A DNA stretch of 64,000 bases from Zygnema cylindricum (taxonomy: Eukaryota > Streptophyta > Zygnematophyceae > Zygnematales > Zygnemataceae). Below, in pieces: positions 1 through 9,354 of this stretch (positions are counted from its first letter, which is position 1; each line of letters begins with the position of its first letter). The notes beneath the pieces were generated by a model, which saw only the letters and a list, made by a program, of their open reading frames with translations, did no database searches and was not told the DNA's origin. The stretch lies in assembly GCA_037447655.1 (NCBI GenBank), contig JBBHKE010003190.1, forward strand, positions 303,424 to 367,423. Direction: 5' to 3'. The position numbers and the translations under genes are program-made.

Positions 1-2710
1 AATTACTGATACATATCTTATCGCCACATCGCATAAAAGGTAAAAATATCGAAAGGATGTTAACTTACTTTGTGTTTTAGCGCAGATTCTCCGTACACGG
101 TTTTCAAGTGTCCTTATGTGTAACAACGAAATTGTTTAGGGTGTGACAATTGTATACGTCGATAATGCCCGTGACGAATGTCAATGTCTACAATCTGTCT
201 TGCCGCGCCTTATTTTCCGAAAAAAATTAAAGCGTCGCAAGACACATCGTAATTTTTTAAACGATTTGATATGTCGCATGTCTTTGCGTGACATCGTAGA
301 CGTGCAACCTTGCTGCCATGGCTATACAACATGCCTTTGCGTTTGCCTCTCATGCCTGGCCGCCATGAATGGAAATAGAATTCATGGCGCCTTCGAGATT
401 TTTCATCTACGCAAATTTGTCACCTTTTCGTGAAATGGCACTACAACCTTGAGACCCATGCAAAAAAAAACCGTACAAGACGCAAGCGGACAAAAATGAA
501 TAGCCTTGTACTTCTTTTCGTCGTCAAAAACTTTTGGAAACTTTTCACACGCTAGAATATTACTTCCTATTTGTGAAAGAGGTTTTACTTTATTTAAAAC
601 ACATCGCCGATATGTTTTAAGATAACTGACAAGATGATGTTACAGTGGGTCGAAAAACCACAAGACGACAAATTTTCGGACATCCTAAGTTTGAGGATGA
701 CGCAAATTGTACTCTACAATTTTGCGATTTCTTCGTACGGTTGCAACTTTAGCAGTACGGCAATACGCTATAAACTAAAACGACAAAAAAAATTCCAAGA
801 CTTGGCCACATGGGGCTTTACCCTAAGTTACGGATTTTATGCAAGAAAAGGGCGACCTGCGTGAGCCACAAACCGTTATATTTTTTTATTGCTTCAAACG
901 ACAATTTAGGATACTCGTTTGATTGCACAGTTCCAGTGAAGTCGCCGAAGTCCAACGCGCGTATTCGAGTACACGGTTGGTAGGATCACCCTAATCTCCA
1001 CATGCCGTACGGCTTCAATGACGACACGTAAGACATTTTACCTGCCGCCACGAAGAAAATGTTTTGCTCAACCAGAACTTACTTAGAAAAGGACATACCG
1101 TCTCGTACGGTTTGCGGACTTAATGGCTTTACCGTTATGGGTGTGAGATCCTCGGTTTAAAGTCAACGGTTTAGTTGACCACGTCAACCAGCTGTCATCA
1201 TTACCCGAAAAATCAAAAATCTCCCTAGAACAGAACACGTCTGGCCTCGCAGGTACGTACGGCAAGTTTGCAAATGCAATCATATCGAAACCTGCCGGCC
1301 AATGTGCCGACGGCGACGTGCCTTGAGTCGTCAAAAGGGATTGGCCACCGGCTAGTTTTGGACGCGCGACAATGCGGCGACAAAATGTGCAACAATGCGA
1401 ACAAAATTGAGGACTGCAGACTCTTTGGTTGGCCCTTTCAGCAAAGCACCGTCATAAGCATTTTTAAATTTATTAGCATTTTTAAATTATTTTGGTAAGA
1501 AACCTTAAATTGGTAGTACGCTTTCGTTTGTCTTTTCGACGTTCAGTTCAATTTCTCGACGATTTCCGTCGTTTTGGTTCACAAACATCGATTTGATTTG
1601 AGTTTCAATTTTCTCGACAGTTCAGCGATTTCGGCTTTCGAAGGTCAGTTTGCCGTCGGTTGAAAAGTTTTGGTTCTCAAACGTCAATTTATTTTGACGG
1701 TTAACGCTTTCGCTCGTTTATTGACGTTAAGTTTCAATTTCTTCGACGGTTTTCGTCGTTTTGCTTCGAAACATCATTGGATTCTCCGAAATTCTTGGGG
1801 TCCATCACCGTCCGATTTACGCTTTATGTCCCTAACCAATACCGCAGCCGTTCATCTTGTGGATGGCGTGATGTACTTTGCGCCGACAACCGGCTGGCTG
1901 CATTTCAGACCAACCGCCGGAGAAAAGCACGCAGCCAATCATCAGGGAATGGACTTCCACGTCATAACATTATTCTGGCGACTTCTGCAATCTGTCAGTG
2001 TGCATCCTGCCAGCTGGCCGAACTGACCCAAACGTCTCCATCAGTTGGCAAATAGCGGCAGAGCTTACTTGGCAACCACTGCTGGACGACAGATGACCTC
2101 CGTACTTGGCCCATATCTACTGTACTGTACTGTAGTTTCAGTTTTGTTTTCCTGTACAGACATGGGGTCTGCGAGTTGACCGACGTACAAACTAGAATCG
2201 TGTCACGTCGTCGCTTTGCTGCTCCGAATTTGTCGTTACCGTCAATTGTTCCTGACGCGGCTGAATAAAGATTTAACTATGAGAAAATGATTCTACACAT
2301 TCGTTTGTCGGATTTTGACTTAAACCACCACGTTTCGTAGTTTTGGATGTCTTTTTCACGCAAAAATTAGCAGCGCACAATTCCGGTTTGTCCTCTGTAA
2401 GTTTTTTCCTAATACAAACCGAGTACCCGAATAAGACGTGGTGGTCGATTGTTATCCTTAACAAAGGAAAAAAAGTAAAGAGGTGGGTACCCCAATCTTT
2501 TTCTAAACCTAGTCTTCTTTTTTTAGCAACTAGTACGGTGACGGTGTTTGATTCCAATGTCTCGTTGCAAATACACCGCCAAAATACGGCCCGGTCACCC
2601 ATGTTAGGGTCTCAATCAATTATCATCATTGTCTTCCTACTATTTTCTGACCGATTCTTTTTGTTGATACCTCATTCAAAAGCTTTTAAAAAACCACTCG
2701 AAACAAATAA
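1..2710. other. Noncoding DNA, no gene recognised
   Basis: Short open frames occur on both strands, but none has a recognisable domain, splice context or codon bias. Positions 1500-1790 hold a weak degenerate repeat built on a TCAATTTCTCGACG-like core, seen three times. Nothing else can be supported. Confidence 0.5.
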
Positions 2711-2929
2711 ACGGCGTGTGAATGTTGCAGTTTTACTCGTGCAGTTTTATTCAGCAACAATCGGTTACAGTGTGTACAATGTCTATTCGGAAAATTAAAC
2801 TCCGAGTTCGCATTAACAAGCCAAATGCGGACTCAGAGTTGGATTTTCCGAATAGACATTGAACACACTGTAATTGAGTGTTGCCAAATAATACGATGCA
2901 CGAGTAAAAGTGCAGCAATCACACGCCGT
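2711..2929. repeat. Long foldback hairpin, arms of about 103 nt
   Basis: The left arm (2711-2813) and right arm (2826-2929) are near-perfect reverse complements around a loop of about 12 nt. The ends read ACGGCGTGTG and CACACGCCGT, and the inner stem includes CAATGTCTATTCGGAAAAT on both arms. The sequence could be a foldback MITE or a long small-RNA precursor. No clear target-site duplication is seen outside the arms. Confidence 0.75.
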
Positions 2930-3093
2930 CTCTCGATGAGACAGTGCGAACCGTAGACTGATGATGTTTCGACTCCTCCGTTTTCGTTTTTTCGGTGCTC
3001 ACTCCTTCAAAACGTGTGCGATATATCTTACATGTCGTTTTCCTCTTTTTCGTCTAGCCTTTGCGATTTCCTTATCCTTTTCAGCTGATCTTT

Positions 3094-3729
3094 TTATTTT
3101 TTTCTCCCGGGTTCGTGGTGTTTGTCGAAGCAGGCAGTGCGACACAACGGCACTTCACACTTTTTACAACCGTATCTAGTCCGATGCCTTCCCGTAGACT
3201 TCCCTTTCCATTCTTTTCCTTTCGCGCGACAATTTTTGCGAGAACACTCTAGCCCGTTTGAGTGAGCAAACGCGCATTCTATACAATTGGCATTAAATTC
3301 CTCACAACCGCGAGCTCGTTCGACGTATTTAGGGATTCTGTGCAGCGGCACCGATACATGTTTTCCCCCCGCCATAGATGGACCCGCTGCGGCCATTTTA
3401 AAGCCGTATTCACCAATCGCTTTTCTTTCCAATAACTCTTTTTGAAGCAAGTCTAGGAAATCTTCCCTTGTGGTGTGCGGCTTTCCTTCTGGCTCCTGTA
3501 GCATGTTGTACAGGATCCAAGCGTTTGCCATTGCTCCGTCCATTAATCCCATAAAGAGCTTCAACCACCATCGACGTTGATAAATGGAGGTCCTTTGCAG
3601 AGTCGCTCCTTCCAAACATGTTCGGTTAAACTTGTCTATGTAGAAATTGATGGTTCCTTTTAAGTATTTTGTAGGTCTAAAATAAACTACAGAAAGAAGA
3701 CGAGGCAGTCTATCTCTAACTTCTCTCTC
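3094..3729 (-). pseudogene. piggyBac-like transposase, C-terminal fragment
   Basis: This minus-strand frame resembles the C-terminal third of piggyBac transposases (DDE_Tnp_1_7 family), which cut and paste DNA at TTAA sites. It shows an IDKFNR segment in the place of the third catalytic Asp block, then WWLKLF and NAWILYN, which are typical of the helical region. A cysteine-rich zinc-binding tail follows, with RTRYGCKKCEVPLC and CFDKHH. The first two catalytic Asp blocks and the N-terminus are missing. At about 3730 the homology stops where a Copia LTR begins, so a retrotransposon junction probably removed the 5' part. The tail frame remains open to its stop. Confidence 0.7.
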
Positions 3730-4708
3730 CAAATTCCCATACTTGTCGCAGTCATTGGGAAGTTGGAGTGGAAGCTAGAGCCATGGCTACCTTGGCTATC
3801 CAGAGGTTTACGGGAAATGGATTAGTTTATATACCGATAAGTAGTTTATTTATTAAAAGGATAGATGTCGGAACCGGGATTTGATCGTGGTACCTGCGGA
3901 AAAAAAAGGTAGCCGGTAGCCGGTAGTCGTAGCCGTTAAGTCTAAGACTAATGATATACGATATAGGGTTTGATATTTATTTAAATATTATTCGTAAGAT
4001 AATTCACTTAACTACAGCTATTTATGGGATACATAGATCCGGTTATGTAAAAGTACGAATTACGATATGTGTAAAAAACTAGTACCGCGCATTTATTTAT
4101 TTAACGAAACAAATACCGCGCAAGTATTTATGACGGCTACGATTGAAATCTACATTCAATCGGACGGTCGGGAAGAAAGTCGAGATCGCGGAAGAGAATC
4201 TCGACGGTTTGTGGTCATCGCCACATCGGATGACACGTGGCAAAATTAGGGTGGATCGCGACATCCCCGGGGATAACGGGACCGAACCCGGATATGGCAT
4301 GTGTCGACTTTTAGGCCATGTCGTACAATTTCCGTACAGAAAGTACACCGGCATATGTACTTTTATGTACGGAAGTGTAATATGATTGGTTCCGTACATC
4401 AGTAGATAGAGTTTGTGAGAGAGATAGGACTTAAAAAATAATTGGTAGATAGGACCCTCTTTCTTAGAAAGAGCTTCTGTACAAAAGGTCAACTTTGACC
4501 CTCCATAACTTACTCCTCAGGGGAGCAAATTCAGAGATTCTTTTTGCTATCGACTCAAGAAAGTCTTGCATTCACAAAGGTGAAGGTGGTTAGAGTTTTT
4601 GTTTGTCAGGGTGGCGGTTATTCGTGTTGAAAGACAAAGGGGTTAGGGTTATCCTAGAGGTTTCGTGTGAGCTACTTACTCTAAGGTCCTATGGAGGTCA
4701 GAGTTGCA
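3730..4708 (+). mobile_element. Truncated Ty1/copia LTR (relative of the 43-48 kb element)
   Basis: The sequence aligns by eye, with considerable divergence, to the reverse complement of the LTR at 47003-48119. Shared blocks include the tRNA-like segment near 3880-3950, the CCGTACAGAAAGTAC block near 4338, and a conserved stretch around 4395-4430 (TGATTGGTTC, AGTAGATAG, GTGAGAG). It ends in TTGCA directly before a primer-binding site. The expected TGTTGAAAT start is missing, so the LTR lacks roughly its first tens of bases. Confidence 0.65.
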
Positions 4709-4720
4709 AGTTATGGGCCC
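4709..4720 (+). promoter_or_regulatory. Copia-type primer-binding site
   Basis: AGTTATGGGCCC lies directly after the LTR end. It matches 11 of 12 bases of the complement of the anticodon stem-loop of initiator tRNA-Met (GGGCCCATAACC). The following bases read in frame as QVMGPPSRVPILNG, the start of Gag, until the telomere-type array at 4750 interrupts. Confidence 0.75.
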
Positions 4721-4749
4721 ACCATCTAGGGTGCCCATATTAAATGGAG

Positions 4750-4971
4750 TTTTTTAGGGTTTTTTAGGGTTTTTTAGGGTTTTTTAGGGTGTTTTTTAGG
4801 GTGTTTTTTAGGGTTTTTTTGGGTTTTTTAGGGTTTTTTAGGGTTTTTTTAGGGTTTTTTAGGGTTTTTTTAGGGTTTTTTAGGGTTTTTTAGGGTTTTT
4901 TAGGGTTTTTTAGGGTTTTTTAGGGTTTTTTAGGGTTTTTTAGGGTTTTTAGGGTTTTTTAGGGTTTTTTT
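4750..4971 (+). repeat. Interstitial telomere-type array (TTTTTTAGGG)n
   Basis: About 22 tandem copies of a mostly 10-bp unit TTTTTTAGGG, with some 9- and 11-bp variants and two units preceded by an extra TG. The array begins abruptly after AAATGGAG, inside the start of a Copia gag, and ends in unrelated AT-rich DNA. TTTTTTAGGG is known as the telomere repeat of the plant genus Cestrum; TTTAGGG and TTTTAGGG occur in plants and green algae. Confidence 0.9.
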
Positions 4972-5712
4972 GAAATTAACCTTTCCGTACGTTTTTATAC
5001 ATGGCCATACAGCGAAATTTTCACGAATTTTAGCGAAAAGTGTAAAAAAGACGAATAATACGTAATTTACTTTCAAATATTAAAATCTGTACGAATTGGA
5101 CATCGACAATTATCTGCTCCGTTCGTCTTTCTTTTTTAGAAAGTTTGATTCTCGAATTTTACATTATATTTTAATTTTTTCGTTTCGGTACAGTAGTATA
5201 GTTTTAGAACTATAAAGTATTATTTTATGTTTGTCTACGTTTACATGATGCGATGTCCGTAATAATTATCAGTTAAATAGATACGGAACAGATTGTTATA
5301 CGTGCCATGCCATGCTATATAATGTGAATATTGTAATACATTATATTATAAAGTACTATAGTATGCGTACTTTATACTTTTTAAGTTATCGCCGATATGG
5401 AATTTGTTGGTCTCGGACCGATACATCGGGACCTCTGACCGTTCCATAACCGATAACTATCGGTATTGGTGTTATCGCCATAAGTTTTTTACCGATACAC
5501 AACACTAGTATTTTGAACCTGAACGTAGAGCAAAATCGACGACCGACAAAAATAGTTGTGGTTGTCACGATAGCTAAAGGATTGCGCCAGCCTCCGGTAT
5601 TCTTTGGGGCCAATAATTTTGTTTGACGGAAAAAAAAAAAAAGCTTCACGAAAATTAACCGTGGAATTTATTTGAATCTTGAAACCTTTTTTTGGCGTCA
5701 CACAAGGTACTG
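4972..5712. other. AT-rich noncoding stretch
   Basis: AT-rich sequence without a supported gene. It separates the telomere-type array from the next MITE. A run of 13 A lies near 5630-5642. Confidence 0.5.
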
Positions 5713-5714
5713 TA

Positions 5715-6214
5715 CACCGCGAATCGTAATTAGAGTAAATTACTCTAAATCGGTCGCTCGAAATTCTGACTCTATCACATGAAATAGAGTGAATGATTCT
5801 ATTTTTTTCATTATTCTATTTAAGGTAAAGTTTAATTAGCGTTTTTAATTCTAATATAGTTCGTTTTAAATAGTGCGGAGTACGGACGACCTCCGACCGT
5901 GCAAAACTGTACTTAATTAAGTAAAAAAGTACAAAAAATGATTTAATACAGGACGTTATCATGTAACTGCGTTTTAACAATCCCCGTAGTGCAAACATCA
6001 TAGTGACGATAAAATGTACCTTTTGCCAAATTCTTTACGAATACCTTATTTACAGTAGAGGATATTAGCGTGCCAAATTAGAGTACTTAAATAAATTAGA
6101 GTAATTTTCATAGTTGAAACAACTCTATCACATAAACTAGGGTTCATTACTCTAATTGTTTTTTTAAGTTTTTGTACTCTAATTTTTTCATTACTCTAAT
6201 TACGATTCGCGGTG
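5715..6214. mobile_element. MITE, 500 bp, TA target duplication
   Basis: The termini are perfect inverted repeats of at least 24 bp, starting CACCGCGAATCGTAATTAG and flanked on both sides by TA (5713-5714 and 6215-6216). The interior is rich in TTAGAGTAA/TTACTCTAA motifs and has no coding frame. The interior near 5824-5885 resembles the MITE at 33572, which suggests one superfamily. The TA duplication points to a Tc1/mariner-type mobiliser. Confidence 0.85.
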
Positions 6215-6216
6215 TA

Positions 6217-7091
6217 GAGTATTTGTCCAGTTTTAAGAGCCGTCCAAGAAAACTTATGTGACGCTTAGAAGAGTGTAAAAAAAAAATTCCCGAATTTCAT
6301 TCCTTCCTTATTATTTTCGTTTTGTTTTTTATGTGACCGGGGTCGCTGGAGTCGCCGGAAACTTGGTCCCTGCCATCCGGTGTACCAAACCCTAAGGGTA
6401 CGTCCCCATGTAAGCGATACTTTGAAAAAATACTTTGGACTGTAGTGAAGTGTTCCGTACTACTTTGAAAAGCGTCCCTATGTGCGAAAATGAAATCGGA
6501 GCTTTAAAATGTGACATTTGTAGACGTAGGTACAACTTTGTGACGGTTGACGACGACTACGAAATTGGTGACGCCAACAAAAATAGCGACAGTTGTAGAC
6601 GGCTAGATTTTTGTAATTTTGTGACATGGCAGATGTTTAGGGCTTTGAGTTCACGCTCACTTGTGACAACGTCGACGTCGCAGATTCAAGAACTTTCGGC
6701 CATGGATACCCGATTTCGTTTTCTCTACTTTTTTCGCTCTACTTGCCATAAAGATATACATAAAGGTATTCAAAATAATTATTTTCAAATATCATTCATT
6801 TCATACCAGTTTTGTCGTGCCTCATTCTAAAAAGTGTGAGATAAAAGTGATAGTATGAGAGGGAGAGGGGAGAGGCGACGACGACGCAAAATTCTACCGA
6901 GGAACCCATGAATGAAAGTGGAGGTCCGCGACCCCTGCAGATTTTTCCGTACATCCTCGTCTTTCCGTACATGCGCTTGACGGGCAGGGAGAAAAATAGC
7001 GAGTACCTCTCCCTCGTCCTAAAATTTTCCCACTCGTGTGTCGCGTGCGTGGACCGTTTTGCATTCGTTGTTTGGGGGGTACTTTCTTCTG
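6217..7091. other. Noncoding DNA, unrecognised frames only
   Basis: A 131-codon plus-strand frame at 6435-6830 has several Cys residues (CDICRRRY) but no domain I recognise and no splice or start context. It is not called as a gene. Confidence 0.4.
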
Positions 7092-7113
7092 AAATCACCT
7101 CGCGAGGTGATTT
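7092..7113. repeat. Perfect 22-bp palindrome
   Basis: The two 11-bp halves AAATCACCTCG and CGAGGTGATTT form a perfect dyad without spacer, in otherwise unremarkable DNA. It could be a protein-binding site or chance. Confidence 0.8.
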
Positions 7114-7417
7114 TTGATAAAGTTGTTTGACTGGCTGAATTCTCTTGCCCGGGGGTCGAAAAAAGGAAAACGACAATTTTTTTTAAGATGACGACAAACA
7201 TGCAGGACATTCAAAGTATCGGCTTGACGTTTGCTGTACTTTTAAAAAATTATTTTTTTGTACGGCTAAAGTTTTTCTCGTACGGAATTGCGTTTTGGGT
7301 GAAAACGACAGATTAAAGTCTATACTTTAACACATGGGGATGCACCCTTACTTCGACCTGAAGACCAGTCTGACTGTACGTTGAAAACTTGAAACAAAGT
7401 ACATGTTCGTACTCTGT

Positions 7418-7530
7418 ACGTATGTACGTATGCAAGTATGTATGTATGTCTGTGTCTGTTATGTACGTATGTACGTATGTATGTCTGTATATATGTATGT
7501 ATGTATGTATGTATGCATGTATGCATGTGT
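7418..7530. repeat. GTAT/GTAC tetranucleotide microsatellite
   Basis: Runs of GTAT, GTAC and related tetramers. Repetitive Tyr/Val/Cys or Thr/His/Ile frames on both strands are artefacts of this repeat. Confidence 0.9.
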
Positions 7531-8030
7531 ACATTTGTACTCTGGAATCGAACGGCCACCAATTTGACCGCTAGGGTTTTGCCTCATTTGACTACCACGT
7601 CACTTTCACGAGTTGCGACAGATGTCCGTTCTGACGGAAAGACATCGCGTGCAGTACTTTTGTCGTATGTAATTATTTTTTGTAATGGAGATGAAATGTC
7701 ATCCCTCCATGAACAGTTTCCAACCAATTGAGTGAATTGACCAGCCCCGTGACGTACGTAGGTGCACACACGTGCCAATGTTGAAAGGTTTGGAAAAGTG
7801 ACGAAGAGAAAATGAAAAAGTCTCAACCGTTCTCGCACGAAACTTTAGTTTTGTAAAGGAGATACACCCTCTGTACGGAAAGTCTCGTCCCTTCAAAGTT
7901 TTTCCTGTCCACTGAGTTTCGCGCCGACTAAAAGTGGACCGTTGTGTCGGTGGAAAGATCGCGCGATTGGATCCTTTTATCGTGACGTTACAAGTCCGTC
8001 TTCACATATTTAAAAAAGTACACCAGCCGT
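7531..8030. other. Upstream noncoding region
   Basis: No supported gene. The recurring sequence GATCGCGCGATTG, followed by a TCGTGACGTTACAAGTCC block, first appears at 7955-8000. It returns near 8575-8615 and 8868-8908, as part of the duplicated upstream region of the LRR gene. Confidence 0.4.
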
Positions 8031-9260
8031 ACATACAAAAAAAACGCTAAGAATTCCTTCGCTGGAATTGTACAAAAACAGTCAAGAAACGCTTCCCTGG
8101 AATTGTACGGAAACGTCAGGAAATGCTTCGCTGGTATAGTGCGAAGACCGGTCCACTACTCACACGTGCGGTCGAATATTCTCCGTACAAGTTACGTTAC
8201 CCGGCATGCCATCGCCGTACGAGGGCAAACTTGCAACCGCCCCAAGCGCCACTTTTGTTCCGCCAATCCGCCGCCGCTTCTGAAACCCTAACTGCAGGGA
8301 AAGCCTCCTTCTTCAGAATAAGTTCGCACGTGGCAAGTGTACGGCCATGGCGGCCGCGATGATGACCATGACGACTATGACGCTGTTCTTCCTCTGCCAC
8401 GTGGCACCGACTTGGGCGCAAACTATGGCGGCAGGAGACAGTGAGTTTCTTCACCTCGCTTTGCTCACGCATTTCTCACCAATCGTAGGGACCAATCGTA
8501 CCCTTTTAGGGACCAATCGTACCCTATGCTATAGTGGACCATCATCAGCTAAATCGTACAAACGCGGATGCGAAGATCGCGCGATTGCATCCATTTATCG
8601 TGACGTTACAAGTCCGTCTTCACATTTAAAAAACGTACGGCAGCTGTACATGCATAAAAAACGTTAAGAAATGCTTCGCTGGAATTGTACCAAAGCGACA
8701 AAAAGAGCTTCGCTGAAATTGAATGGAAGCGTCAGGAAATGCTTCGCTGGCATAGCGCGAGACCGTTCCAAATCTCACACGTGCGGAAGCATACTCGCCG
8801 TACAAATGAAGTGGCCCGGCAGTCGAGCGCCGGGGCCAACCAACCGAGGGCAACCAGCGGTTGAAAAGATCGCGCGATTGCATCCCTTCATCGTGACGTT
8901 ACAAGTCCTTTTTTCACATTTAAAAAACATACGGCATCCGTACATGCAAGCCACACGTAAAGAAACAGTCAAGAAATGCGTCGCTGGAATTGTAAGAAAC
9001 CGACAAAAAACGTTGCGCTGGAGTAGTGCGAAAGCGTCAGCGAATGCTTCGCTGGCATAGTGCGAGACCGGTCCAATCCTCACACGTGCGGACGCATACT
9101 CGCCGTACCAAGCTAAGTTGACCGGCAGTCGAGCGCCAGCCGAGGGGCAAACCTTCAAAGCCGAAGCGCCCGTCTCGTCCGCCAAGCCGCCGCCGCTCCA
9201 ACCCTAACTGCCACGTGTCGTCTTGCTGAGAATATGTTCGCACGTGCCAAGTGTACGGCC
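8031..9260 (+). promoter_or_regulatory. Triplicated upstream/promoter region of the LRR gene
   Basis: Three related blocks (about 8045-8170, 8660-8800 and 8960-9110) share AAATGCTTCGCTGG, GCGAGACCG-like and CTCACACGTGCGG segments. The CACGTG cores are G-box type. Further G-box or ABRE-like sites lie at 8327-8335 and about 9211 (CCACGTGTC), and TTCGCACGTG precedes both copies of the first exon. The blocks probably arose by tandem duplication together with the first exon. Stress- or light-type control through bZIP/bHLH factors is inference only. Confidence 0.55.
8347..8440 (+). CDS. Duplicate first exon (signal peptide) of the LRR gene
   Basis: The 94-nt exon is nearly identical to the exon at 9261-9354. 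It starts MAAAMMTMTTMTLFFLC, continues with a hydrophobic core and an AQ-type cleavage region, and ends at the same GACA|GTGAGT donor in phase 1. No LRRNT exon follows before the second copy. It could still splice in phase to the acceptor at 9470, which would make it an alternative first exon. Otherwise it is a dead duplicate. Confidence 0.6.
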
Positions 9261-9354
9261 ATGGCGGCCGCGATGGTGACCATGACGACAACGATGCTGT
9301 TCTTCCTCTGCCACGTGGCACCGACATGGGCGCAAACTATGGCGGCAGGAGACA
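9261..9354 (+). CDS. LRR gene exon 1: signal peptide
   Basis: ATG at 9261 opens MAAAMVTMTTTM, then hydrophobic LFFLC and an APTWAQ region fitting signal peptidase cleavage. Donor GTGAGT at 9355, phase 1. This start is chosen because the downstream phase agrees with the acceptor at 9470. Confidence 0.8.

Noticed and set aside
4750-4971. A true chromosome end
   Set aside because: Unique DNA continues on both sides, so the array is interstitial.
7313-7562. Short frames of TyrValCys or ThrTyrIleHis repeats
   Set aside because: Products of the GTAT/GTAC microsatellite.
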